From NCBI GenBank assembly GCA_015056085.1, contig SVHA01000001.1, positions 310,001 to 374,000 on the forward strand: a DNA stretch of 64,000 nucleotides, given 5' to 3'. Position numbers and translations under genes: made by a program. This DNA comes from Clostridiales bacterium (lineage in GTDB: Bacteria > Bacillota > Clostridia > Christensenellales > Aristaeellaceae). Below the pieces are notes generated by a model. It saw only the letters and a program-made list of their open reading frames with translations, did no database searches and had not been told where the DNA came from. Positions 1 to 8,112 of this stretch are shown here, one piece after another (positions within the stretch are counted from its first letter, which is position 1; each line of letters begins with the position of its first letter).

Positions 1-541
1 CGCCCACATTGCCCAGCAGCAGGTCGGCAAACTGAATGTCGCCCACCACGCCGGTATTCAGCGTGGCCAGGGGGGTGGCGGTGGAAACGGCGTCCACATG
101 AAAGACGGTAGCCGGATAGCTGCCCATGATGCCGGACCAGGAGATGAACAGAATGGCACGGGCTGTCAGAGCGGGATTCATGAAGTTGCTGCCCAGACCG
201 CCGAAGACCTGCTTGACCAGAATGATCGCCAGCAGGGAGCCCAGCACAGCCGTCCACACGGGGGCGTTGGCGGGCAGGTTATAGGCCAGGAGCAGGCCGG
301 TGACGGCGGCGCTCCAGTCGCCGATGGTGACCTTCTGCTTGGTCACCTTCTGCCAGGCGTATTCAGCCACCACGGCGGTAATCACCGCTGCGGCGATAAG
401 AATGGCGGCCTGTGCGCCATAGAGGATGACGCCGGCGATGCCAGCGGGCACCAGTGCCAGGAAAACCTCCATCATGATCCGCTGCGTGGACATCCTGTCC
501 CGCAGATGGGGAGAGGAGGTCACGGCAAAATTCTTCTGCAT
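1..541 (-). CDS. rnfD: RnfD, ion-translocating electron transport complex subunit D (partial)
   Basis: This is the N-terminal 180 residues of a membrane subunit of the Rnf complex, which moves electrons between reduced ferredoxin and NAD while pumping Na+ or H+. It starts at ATG 541 after an AAGGAGGA ribosome binding site and runs off the left edge, so the C-terminal half is missing. Seen: the family N-terminus with SSPHL (9-13), hydrophobic segments around residues 23-60 and 95-112, and the S-T-A-T motif (153-156) where the family binds FMN covalently to Thr. It follows rnfC by 14 bases, the normal rnfC-rnfD order, so rnfG/E/A/B probably lie beyond the window. Confidence 0.95.
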   Translation of the reverse strand, partial: MQKNFAVTSSPHLRDRMSTQRIMMEVFLALVPAGIAGVILYGAQAAILIAAAVITAVVAEYAWQKVTKQKVTIGDWSAAVTGLLLAYNLPANAPVWTAVLGSLLAIILVKQVFGGLGSNFMNPALTARAILFISWSGIMGSYPATVFHVDAVSTATPLATLNTGVVGDIQFADLLLGNVG

Positions 542-555
542 AATTCGTATCCTCC

Positions 556-1914
556 TTACTTCTGCGCTTCTTCAGCGGCCTTTTTGGCGGCAGCCTGCTT
601 CTTGCGGGTGGTGATGACCTTCTTGGCCTGGCGGAAGGATTGGGTCAGGCTGCGCTTGGCGGGGCACACAAAGGTGCAGGCGCCGCATTCCATGCAGTTC
701 ATCACGCCGTTTGCTTCCGCTTCGTCATACAGGTTCTTGCGGGTCAGGGCATCCAGCTTGGCGGGAGCCAGCTGCATGGGGCACGCCTGCAGGCAGCGGC
801 CGCAGCGGATGCAGGGGGATTCCGCAGGCTCCTTGGCTTCCTTGCCAAGGGCCAGGATGCCGGAACAACCCTTGGTCACGGGGATGTCGGTGCGGCAGAT
901 GGCAGCGCCCATCATGGGACCGCCATAGATCAACTTCTTCGCGCCGTCCTTCATGCCGCCGCAGGCATCCAGCAGATTTTCCACCGTGCAGCCGATGCGC
1001 ACCATGAAGTTGCCGGGGTTGTTCACCAGACCACCCACGGTGGTCACGCGGCGGGTAAGGGGCTTGCCGGCGCAGACGGCTTCCTCGATGGCGTAAGCGG
1101 TACCCACGTTCATCACCACGCAGCCCACTTCCAGGGGCAGGGCGCCGTTGGGCACCCGGCGGCGGGTCAGCGCATAGATGAGCTGCTTTTCACCGCCCTG
1201 GGGATAACGCACCGGCAGCGCCTTGACGGTAATGCCGGCAAACTGGCTGGCAGCAGCCGTCAGGGCCTCGATGGCGTCGGGCTTGTTGTTTTCAATGCCG
1301 ATGATGGCTTCCTTGACGTCCAGGGTCTGCATAGCCAGACGGATGCCGGTGATGACCTCGTCAGCGTGTTCCACCATCAGGCGATGATCAGCGGTCAGAT
1401 AGGGCTCACACTCCGCGCCGTTAACGATGAGTTTTTCAACAGTCTTGCCCGCAGGAGGCGTCAGCTTGACCACCGTGGGGAAGGTGGCGCCGCCCAGGCC
1501 CACGATGCCGGCTTCACGGATGATCTGACGCAGCTGATCAGGCGTGAGGGTAAAGGGATCTGCCGCAGGGGTCAAATCCACCCACGTATCCTGAAAATCG
1601 TTGTCGATGATGACAGCGTCGGCAGAAGTGCCATTCGGCATCATGCAGCGCTGCACATCCACCACCACACCGGAGACGGATGCGTGCACGGGCGCAGACA
1701 CAAAGCCGCCTGCTTCACCGATTTTCTGGCCGACCTTCACATGGTCGCCCTTGGACACCAGCGCCTTGCAGGGCGCACCAATGTGTTGCTGCAGCGGAAT
1801 CACCACGCGGGGCGGTGCGGGCAGTTCCACAATGGCATTTGCGCCATTGACAGCCTTGCCGCCTTCGCCTTCATGAGGATGGATGCCGCCGGGAAAAAGA
1901 CGAGCTCCAAACAC
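556..1914 (-). CDS. rnfC: RnfC, electron transport complex subunit C
   Basis: Peripheral flavin/iron-sulfur subunit of the Rnf complex, expected to carry electrons from the FeS module to NAD. The protein is about 452 residues, normal for the family. Visible are the GGIHPHEG N-terminus, a biotin-like swivel segment, the Complex1_51K-like domain with GGATFPT and NGAECEPYL, and two C-terminal 4Fe-4S motifs, CIRCGRCLQACP and CMECGACTFVCP. I chose GTG 1914 because GGGGG sits 9 bases upstream; an in-frame TTG at 1935 would add seven residues but has no ribosome site. It has its own promoter and is transcribed with rnfD. Confidence 0.95.
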   Translation of the reverse strand: MFGARLFPGGIHPHEGEGGKAVNGANAIVELPAPPRVVIPLQQHIGAPCKALVSKGDHVKVGQKIGEAGGFVSAPVHASVSGVVVDVQRCMMPNGTSADAVIIDNDFQDTWVDLTPAADPFTLTPDQLRQIIREAGIVGLGGATFPTVVKLTPPAGKTVEKLIVNGAECEPYLTADHRLMVEHADEVITGIRLAMQTLDVKEAIIGIENNKPDAIEALTAAASQFAGITVKALPVRYPQGGEKQLIYALTRRRVPNGALPLEVGCVVMNVGTAYAIEEAVCAGKPLTRRVTTVGGLVNNPGNFMVRIGCTVENLLDACGGMKDGAKKLIYGGPMMGAAICRTDIPVTKGCSGILALGKEAKEPAESPCIRCGRCLQACPMQLAPAKLDALTRKNLYDEAEANGVMNCMECGACTFVCPAKRSLTQSFRQAKKVITTRKKQAAAKKAAEEAQK

Positions 1915-1940
1915 GGACAGAAGTCCCCCTTCCAATGATC

Positions 1941-1991
1941 CGGGGCAAAATGCCCCGATAGATTGACAGAGTCTTACAGATATACATTATA
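1941..1991 (-). promoter_or_regulatory. rnfC promoter (extended -10) and leader hairpin
   Basis: On the minus strand TATAAT (1986-1991) is preceded by TGC, giving an extended -10; no good -35 is visible 17 bases upstream. The short leader contains a perfect 7-bp hairpin CGGGGCA/TGCCCCG (1941-1957) that ends a few bases before the ribosome site. Role of the hairpin is unknown; no U-run follows it, so it is not an intrinsic terminator. Confidence 0.6.
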
Positions 1992-2101
1992 GCACACTTG
2001 ATGCCGTTTCGTACAGTCGATTTTCTGCCAAGGAGAAACCTATTTCTTTTGGTACATTCTGCCAAATTGATTGTGAATCATTTGACATTCTCCTGGCTGC
2101 A

Positions 2102-3811
2102 TCAGTTGCCCAACTGCAGTTTTTTCGCCACATCCAGCAGATGGGCCGCATGATCCAGCGCCGACTGCTCCGAGCCGGAGGCTCCGCCCAGCATCCGGGC
2201 GACCTCGCTGATGCGCTCCTCGTGCGAAAGCAGCCGCACCCGGGTGTTGGTGCGTTCCCCTTCCACCATTTTTTCCACCAGCAGTTGGTGATCCGCCATG
2301 GCGGCGATTTGCGGCAGATGGGTCACGCACATCACCTGACGGTTGCGGGCGATTTTGACCATCTTTTCCGCAACGACCTGGGCCATTTTGCCGGAAATGC
2401 CGGTGTCGATTTCATCAAACACCATGGTGCCGATGCCGCCCTTTTCCGCTTCCAGGGACTTGATAGCCAGCATCAGGCGGGACAGTTCGCCGCCGGAGGC
2501 AATCTTCGCCAGAGGCTTCATGGGCTCGCCGGGGTTGGGCGAAATCTTGAAGGATACCGTGTCGTCGCCGGTGAGTTGGGGCATCTTCTGCTTGCCTTCA
2601 GGGCGGGGCGCAAAGTCCACCTTGAACACCGTGTGGGCCATGCCCAGGTCGGCCAGTTCCGCCATCATCTTCTGTTCAAAGGTGCGGGCCAGCGCCTCCC
2701 GGGAGGCCGTCAGTTGCCGGGCCAGACCACGATAGGCCGCCAGCAGCCGCTTGTGTTCAGCGCCCATCTGCGCCACCTGTTCATCCATGGAGGCGTAGGC
2801 GTCGTATTCTTCCTGCATCTTCTCCTGATTCGCCAGCACTTGAGGGATATCCTCGCCGTACTTGCGCTCCAGGCGCCTAATGAGATCCAGCCGGGTTTCC
2901 ACCATTTCCGCCCTGCGGGGATCAAACTCGCCGCCCTGGGCAAGATCACCCAGTTCGTAGGAGACTTCTTCCAGTTCGTAGTAGGCGCTGTGGCAGCGCT
3001 GGGCCAGGGAGGCAAAGGGCTCCCCCAGAGCGTTCAGGCTTTCCAGCGCCAGTGCGGCTTCCTTCACCCGGGAAAGCACGGCTTCTGCGTCCTCCCCTGC
3101 CGCCAGAGCGCCGTAAGCAGTTTGCACGGCATTCATGACCTTTTCGGCGTGGCGGAAGCGCTCCTTCTCCTTGGTAAGCTGCTCTTCCTCTCCAGGCTTG
3201 AGTTTTGCCTTATTCAGTTCTTCCAGAGACTTTTTTAGCGTCTCCATGCGGAAGGTCTTCTGCTCGTTTTCCTTGACCAGTCTGGCATACTGGCGGTGAT
3301 TGGCGAGGAAGGCCTCGCAGGCGATTTCCACCTGTTTCAGCAATTGCTGATGGGATTCATCCCCGGAGGCGTCAAGAAATTTCAGGTGACAGGCGGGATT
3401 CATCAGGAACTGGCCCTCATGCTGTCCATGGACGTCCATGAGCAGGTCCGCCGTTTCCTTGAGGAAGGACAGGGGCATCACCATACCGCAGACACGGCAG
3501 AGGTTGCGCCCGGTGCGGGTGATTTCCCGGTAGAGGGACACGGTACCGTCAAAATCGATTTCCTGATTTGCCATAAGTTGTGCTACTTCCGGGGTATCGG
3601 CAGCATCAAACACCGCTTCCACCCAGGCTTTGTCCGTGCCCGTGCGGATCAGTTCCCTGTCCGCTCGACCGCCCAGCACCAGATTGACAGCGTCCACCAC
3701 GATGGATTTGCCAGCGCCTGTTTCGCCGGTCACGACATGAAGACCTGCGCCAAAATCCAGCGTCAGGTCTTCGATGAGTGCAATGTTATGGATATGCATG
3801 GAAAGAATCAT
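2102..3811 (-). CDS. recN: RecN, SMC-like DNA double-strand break repair ATPase
   Basis: RecN acts early in double-strand break repair as a cohesin-like ATPase on DNA ends. The 569-residue length is typical. Walker A GETGAGKS is at 29-36, the ABC signature ASGGELSRL starts near 438, and Walker B MVFDEID near 463; the middle is a charged coiled-coil. ATG 3811 has AAAGGAG 8 bases upstream. It is the last gene of nadK-argR-recN; 63 bases separate it from argR, an old Firmicutes linkage. The spoIVB-spo0A pair that usually follows recN in spore formers is not here. Confidence 0.97.
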   Translation of the reverse strand: MILSMHIHNIALIEDLTLDFGAGLHVVTGETGAGKSIVVDAVNLVLGGRADRELIRTGTDKAWVEAVFDAADTPEVAQLMANQEIDFDGTVSLYREITRTGRNLCRVCGMVMPLSFLKETADLLMDVHGQHEGQFLMNPACHLKFLDASGDESHQQLLKQVEIACEAFLANHRQYARLVKENEQKTFRMETLKKSLEELNKAKLKPGEEEQLTKEKERFRHAEKVMNAVQTAYGALAAGEDAEAVLSRVKEAALALESLNALGEPFASLAQRCHSAYYELEEVSYELGDLAQGGEFDPRRAEMVETRLDLIRRLERKYGEDIPQVLANQEKMQEEYDAYASMDEQVAQMGAEHKRLLAAYRGLARQLTASREALARTFEQKMMAELADLGMAHTVFKVDFAPRPEGKQKMPQLTGDDTVSFKISPNPGEPMKPLAKIASGGELSRLMLAIKSLEAEKGGIGTMVFDEIDTGISGKMAQVVAEKMVKIARNRQVMCVTHLPQIAAMADHQLLVEKMVEGERTNTRVRLLSHEERISEVARMLGGASGSEQSALDHAAHLLDVAKKLQLGN

Positions 3812-3874
3812 CTGAATGAATCTCCTTTGTATATCACGGTTTGATCAATCACAGGTTACAGTCCACAGAACGAT

Positions 3875-4324
3875 TTATTTAATCATTTCATTCAGCCGCT
3901 GCAGTACCTGCGGCACATCGCCGTCAGAACGAATCACCAGCAAAATGGTGTTATCGCCCGCCAGCGTGCCCAGCACTTCCGGCCAATGCAGGCTGTCCAG
4001 CGCTTCCGCTGCCATGCCCGCAGAGCCGTTGAGGGTCTTGACCACAATCAAGTTATTGGAGGCAGCGACGCTCAGCAAACTTTCCGCCAGCATCCTGACG
4101 AAGCGGTCGCTCAGGCCGTTTTCCGCCTTGTCCGCCGTGGCATACTTATACGCCCCGGTGGAGGTGAGCACCTTGAGCAGACGCAGTTCCTTAATATCCC
4201 GGGAAACGGTGGCCTGGGTGACCTTCAGGCCCCGGCTGCGCAGTGCTTCAGCCAGTTCCTCCTGGGTTTCCACGTTCTGCTTTTCAATGATGTCCAGAAT
4301 GGCGACCTGACGTGCTGATTTCAT
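3875..4324 (-). CDS. argR: ArgR, arginine repressor/activator
   Basis: Arginine-responsive transcription regulator of 149 residues, the usual size. The N-terminal winged helix (about 1-70) has the family motif VTQATVSRDIKEL; the C-terminal hexamerisation and arginine-binding part has GTLAGDNTILLVIRSD. ATG 4324 has AAAGGAG upstream. It lies 27 bases after nadK and 63 before recN in one operon. The operon promoter carries a perfect TTGCAT/ATGCAA palindrome that resembles half of an ARG box, so autoregulation is possible but unproven. Confidence 0.96.
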   Translation of the reverse strand: MKSARQVAILDIIEKQNVETQEELAEALRSRGLKVTQATVSRDIKELRLLKVLTSTGAYKYATADKAENGLSDRFVRMLAESLLSVAASNNLIVVKTLNGSAGMAAEALDSLHWPEVLGTLAGDNTILLVIRSDGDVPQVLQRLNEMIK

Positions 4325-4351
4325 ATTGATACGCTCCTTTGAGTGATTCCG

Positions 4352-5179
4352 TCACCGGGTCCACTGGATGAGTTTTTCCCGCACGGTGCTGAAAAAGGGA
4401 TGCTTCCCTGTTCTGATGAGTTGAATCTGCTTTGGAGATCGGGCCACGGTCACTTCCATGCCCGCTGTAAGGGATGCGACGCTCTGACCGTCCACTTCCA
4501 CAGAAGCGGTCTGCTCCGCATCGCTGCCCAGAATGAAGCGGATCTGCGCCTGACCGCAGACCACAGTGGGCCTGTGCTGCAGGCTGTGGGCGCACACGGG
4601 CGTGATGACCATGCAATCCACCCCAGGCGCCACGATGGGACCCCCAGCAGACAGGGAATATCCCGTGGAGCCGGTGGGGCTGGCAAGGATCACGCCGTCT
4701 GCCACAAAGCGTCCGGCTTCCTCCCCATCCACAAGTGTGGTGACGCTGATGAGTCTGGCGTAACCGCCCCGGGAGATGACCACATCATTGAGGGCCAGAG
4801 CGGTGGTATCTCCGCTGATAACCTCCATCAGCGGGCGGGTTTCCAGGGTGTACTTTCCCGCCAGCAGGCAGTCGATGGCCTCTTCGAGGGCGTCGGGCTG
4901 AGTGTCCGCCAGAAAGCCCAGTCGTCCGATATTCACGCCCATCAGGGGAACGTCATAGGCCAGGGCAAACTGCACGCACCGCAGGAAGGTGCCATCCCCG
5001 CCCAGAGACATAAGCACCTCAGGGCGATGCGTTTCATCAAAAGCGGGCAAGCCGATGCGCTGTGCCAGCAGCGGCTCCGCAGAGACTTCTGCGCCACGCT
5101 CCATCAGCAGGGACGTTGTGCGGCGTGCAAAGTCCCACGCCTGTTCCCGATGGGAATGTACCACCAGACCGATATGCAT
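4352..5179 (-). CDS. nadK: NAD kinase
   Basis: Phosphorylates NAD to NADP with ATP or polyphosphate. 275 residues. Family motifs are complete: GGDGTFLR (60-67), NDVVI (131-135) and TGSTGYSLSAGGP (169-181). I start at ATG 5179 because AAGGAGGG lies directly upstream; the open frame extends 23 codons further but that part overlaps the promoter. First gene of nadK-argR-recN, whose promoter is at 5220-5248. Confidence 0.96.
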   Translation of the reverse strand: MHIGLVVHSHREQAWDFARRTTSLLMERGAEVSAEPLLAQRIGLPAFDETHRPEVLMSLGGDGTFLRCVQFALAYDVPLMGVNIGRLGFLADTQPDALEEAIDCLLAGKYTLETRPLMEVISGDTTALALNDVVISRGGYARLISVTTLVDGEEAGRFVADGVILASPTGSTGYSLSAGGPIVAPGVDCMVITPVCAHSLQHRPTVVCGQAQIRFILGSDAEQTASVEVDGQSVASLTAGMEVTVARSPKQIQLIRTGKHPFFSTVREKLIQWTR

Positions 5180-5219
5180 AGCCGTCCCTCCTTTTTTATA
5201 TCGCTTCGGCAATGGTATA

Positions 5220-5248
5220 AGTATAGCACACTTTGCATATTCATGCAA
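5220..5248 (-). promoter_or_regulatory. nadK-argR-recN promoter with palindromic operator candidate
   Basis: TTGCAT (-35, 5243-5248), 17-base spacer, TATACT (-10, 5220-5225). The -35 is one arm of a perfect palindrome TTGCAT-GAAT-ATGCAA (5233-5248). A protein bound there would block the -35. ArgR, encoded in the operon, is the natural candidate, since ARG boxes contain CATGAATAnnnATNCA-like halves. Confidence 0.7.
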
Positions 5249-5301
5249 GTGTGCATAAAAATCTTTATGAGACTGTGTGAAAAATGGAAGAGAAGTGAAA
5301 T

Positions 5302-6129
5302 TTATACAGTTGTTTCCGTTTTGCCGGCTTCCTGATGGGCACGGGCAACAAGGTCGTGAATCATGTCCGGCGTGATGATTTCCGACTCCTGCGTGCGGGG
5401 CGTGATCTTGGCCAGGAACTCGATGTTTCCCTCCGGTCCCTTGATGGGAGAGAAATCCAGCGCCTGCACCTGCCAGCCGAAGGTGGGGGCAAAATCGACG
5501 ATCTCCTTCAGCACATCTTCATGCACCTTGGGGTCCCGCACGACGCCCTTCTTCCCCACCCTGTCACGGCCCGCCTCAAACTGGGGCTTGACAAGGGTAT
5601 AGAATACGCCTTCCTCGCCCATGAGCTGGGCAGCCACCGGGAGAATCAACTTGATGGAAATGAAACTCACGTCCATTACCGTCACCGTGGGATGCAGGGG
5701 CACCATATCCGGCGTGAGATGTCTTGCGTTGGTGCGCTCCATCAGCGTCACCCGGGGATCGTTGCGGAGTTTCCAGGCGAACTGACCATAACCCACATCG
5801 ATGGCATACACATGGGCGGCGCCGTTTTGCAGGCACACATCGGTGAATCCGCCGGTGGCACAGCCGATATCCATGCACACCTTGCCCGTCAGGTCAGCGG
5901 AAAAGGACTTGATGGCCTTTTCCAGTTTCAGGCCGCCCCGGCTGGCAAAGGGATTGGCATTGCCCCGGACGAGCAGGTTGTCCTCCGGGCGGATCATGTC
6001 AGACGCCTTGTTGACCCGCTTTTCATCCACATACACCAGCCCCGCCATAATCGACGCCTGGGCCTTGACCCGGCTTTCCGCCAGGCCCCGCTCTACCAGG
6101 GCGACATCCGCCCGCATTTTGTCACTCAT
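5302..6129 (-). CDS. tlyA: TlyA family rRNA 2'-O-methyltransferase / hemolysin-like
   Basis: S4-domain RNA methyltransferase of the TlyA/YqxC family; in mycobacteria the relative methylates 16S and 23S rRNA. 275 residues from ATG 6129. An S4 RNA-binding domain covers about 3-65, then SRGGLKLEKA (63-72), the SAM-binding DIGCATGGFTD (87-97) and DVSFISIK further on. The frame is open upstream, but that part would overlap dxs and has no ribosome site; AGAGGAA lies before 6129. It follows dxs by 47 bases, the conserved Firmicutes dxs-tlyA pairing. Confidence 0.93.
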   Translation of the reverse strand: MSDKMRADVALVERGLAESRVKAQASIMAGLVYVDEKRVNKASDMIRPEDNLLVRGNANPFASRGGLKLEKAIKSFSADLTGKVCMDIGCATGGFTDVCLQNGAAHVYAIDVGYGQFAWKLRNDPRVTLMERTNARHLTPDMVPLHPTVTVMDVSFISIKLILPVAAQLMGEEGVFYTLVKPQFEAGRDRVGKKGVVRDPKVHEDVLKEIVDFAPTFGWQVQALDFSPIKGPEGNIEFLAKITPRTQESEIITPDMIHDLVARAHQEAGKTETTV

Positions 6130-6176
6130 TCGTTCTTGATTCCTCTTCTGATAAAAACTCGTGATATACTTGAACC

Positions 6177-8042
6177 TCAGCGACCCATTTTCTCCCGGAT
6201 GGACTGAGCCATCTGCTCCGGCAGCAGGTTCTGATGCTCCAGCAGCAGCACACGCTTGCCGTGGGGCACGAAATCGTCGCCGATGCCGAACATCCCTGCC
6301 GGAGCAGGCTTGTCCATGCGGCTGCACCAGCCGCACACCGATGCGCCGAAGCCGCCCTCCAGGGCGTGTTCCTCCATGGTGAAGACAGGCTTGCCCTCCA
6401 TGGCGGAAAGCCAGGCTTCATCCAGCGGCTTGACGGTGGAGCAATTGACCACCTCGGCGGAAATTCCCACCTCTTTTAGGAGCAGGCGGGTATCCAGAGC
6501 TTCCCGCACCATAGAGCCCACCGCCAGCAGCACGCAGTCGGTGCCTTCTTCCAGCACTTCCCACTTGCCGGGGGTGAATTCCCCGCAGGGGTATGCTTCG
6601 TGCTGATCGACGCTGTTGCGGCCATAGCGGATGGCCACGGGGCCGTCGTGACCCTGCGTCCAGCGCATCATCAGGCGAAGTTCTGCCAGGTCTCTGGGGG
6701 CCAGCACCGTCATGTTGGGAATGGGCATGAGGGACGAAAGGTCGAACACACCGTGGTGGGTGGGGCCGTCCTCTCCCACCATGCCCGCCCTGTCCAGCAG
6801 GAAAGTGACAGGCAGATTCTGCAGGCACACATCGTGAATCATCTGGTCATATCCACGCTGGAAGAAGGAGGCATACACCGCAAAATAGGGCTTCATGCCG
6901 CCGGCAGCCAGTCCTGCCGCCATGGTGACGGCGTGTTCCTCCGCAATACCCACGTCAATCATGCGCTGGGGATGGCGCTGGGCGAACTCGCTCAGCCCGG
7001 TGCCGGAGGGCATGGCGGCGGTGATGGCCACGATGCGGTCATCTTCATCCGCCATGTCGGAAAGGGTCTGGCCCATCACTTTGCCGAAGGACGGCAGGGC
7101 CTTCGTTTTGCGCACGTCGCCCGTTTCCACAAAGAAGGGCGGCGTACCGTGGAACTCCTCAGGATGGGCTTCGGCCTGCTCGTAGCCGTGGCCCTTGCGG
7201 GTCAAAACATGGATGACCACGGGATAATCGCAGTCCTTGGCCATAGCGAGCGTCTTTTCAAGGCCGACAATATCATGGCCGTCCACCGGGCCGTAATAAT
7301 GAAAGCCCAGGGCAGCGAAGAATCCCACGTCGTCCTCCTTCACCAGAAGGGAGCGCACGGTATCCTTGACCTTGTCGAAGAAATGATACAGGGGTTTGCC
7401 GATGACCGGCACGCTGATCAGCCCCCGCTTGACCACCTTTTTGGTGGTACGCCACTTGCGGCTCACCCGCAGAGAGGTCAGATGCCGGGACAGGGCGCCC
7501 ACATTAGGGGCGATGGACATCTCGTTGTCATTCAGGATGACGATCAGACGGGTCTGGCTGTTGCCGGCGTCATTGAAGGCCTCGTAGCACATTCCGCCGG
7601 TGAGAGCGCCATCCCCCACCACCGCCACCACATGGTGATCCTTGTGCTGATAATCTCTGGCACGGGCAAGGCCCAGTGCTGCGGAAAGCGCCGTGGAAGC
7701 GTGACCTGTTTCAAACACGTCGCAGTCGCTTTCCGACCTTTTGGGGAATCCCGCCATACCGCCGAAGGTGCGCAGGGAGGAGAACTGATCGTATCTGCCG
7801 GTGAGGATTTTGTGGACATAGCTCTGATGGCCCACATCGAACACGAACTGATCTTTTGGCGCATCAAAAACACGGTGCATGGCCATGGTCAGTTCCACAA
7901 CGCCCAGATTGGACGCCAGATGACCGCCGCACACAGAGACCGTGTTTACGATTTCCCGGCGAATTTGCGCCGCCAGCTGCGTCATTTCGTCCATGGACAA
8001 ATCACGCAGTTGGGATGGATGCTTCAGATCCTTCAGTTCCAT
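6177..8042 (-). CDS. dxs: 1-deoxy-D-xylulose-5-phosphate synthase
   Basis: Thiamine-diphosphate enzyme that joins pyruvate and glyceraldehyde-3-phosphate in the first step of the MEP isoprenoid pathway; the product also feeds thiamine and pyridoxal synthesis. 621 residues, full length. Visible: the catalytic-histidine region CGGHLASNLGVVE (38-50), FDVGHQSY (68-75), the ThDP motif GDGALTGG to AFNDAGN (143-161), and DRAGMVGEDGPTHHG in the pyrimidine domain. It stands between ddl and tlyA. Confidence 0.97.
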   Translation of the reverse strand: MELKDLKHPSQLRDLSMDEMTQLAAQIRREIVNTVSVCGGHLASNLGVVELTMAMHRVFDAPKDQFVFDVGHQSYVHKILTGRYDQFSSLRTFGGMAGFPKRSESDCDVFETGHASTALSAALGLARARDYQHKDHHVVAVVGDGALTGGMCYEAFNDAGNSQTRLIVILNDNEMSIAPNVGALSRHLTSLRVSRKWRTTKKVVKRGLISVPVIGKPLYHFFDKVKDTVRSLLVKEDDVGFFAALGFHYYGPVDGHDIVGLEKTLAMAKDCDYPVVIHVLTRKGHGYEQAEAHPEEFHGTPPFFVETGDVRKTKALPSFGKVMGQTLSDMADEDDRIVAITAAMPSGTGLSEFAQRHPQRMIDVGIAEEHAVTMAAGLAAGGMKPYFAVYASFFQRGYDQMIHDVCLQNLPVTFLLDRAGMVGEDGPTHHGVFDLSSLMPIPNMTVLAPRDLAELRLMMRWTQGHDGPVAIRYGRNSVDQHEAYPCGEFTPGKWEVLEEGTDCVLLAVGSMVREALDTRLLLKEVGISAEVVNCSTVKPLDEAWLSAMEGKPVFTMEEHALEGGFGASVCGWCSRMDKPAPAGMFGIGDDFVPHGKRVLLLEHQNLLPEQMAQSIREKMGR

Positions 8043-8064
8043 GGTACCTCTCCACAGATAAGTG

Positions 8065-8090
8065 CAGGGCTGACATCTTCATCAGCCCTG
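8065..8090 (-). other. Intercistronic hairpin between ddl and dxs
   Basis: Perfect 9-bp inverted repeat CAGGGCTGA/TCAGCCCTG with an 8-base loop, 22 bases before the dxs start on the minus strand. No U-run follows, so it is not an intrinsic terminator; it could be an mRNA processing or stability element. Confidence 0.5.
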
Positions 8091-8112
8091 ATGAATCACG
8101 CCTTTTGACAAA

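Noticed and set aside
8065-8090. Terminator between ddl and dxs
   Set aside because: Good stem but no U-run; genes likely remain co-transcribed.
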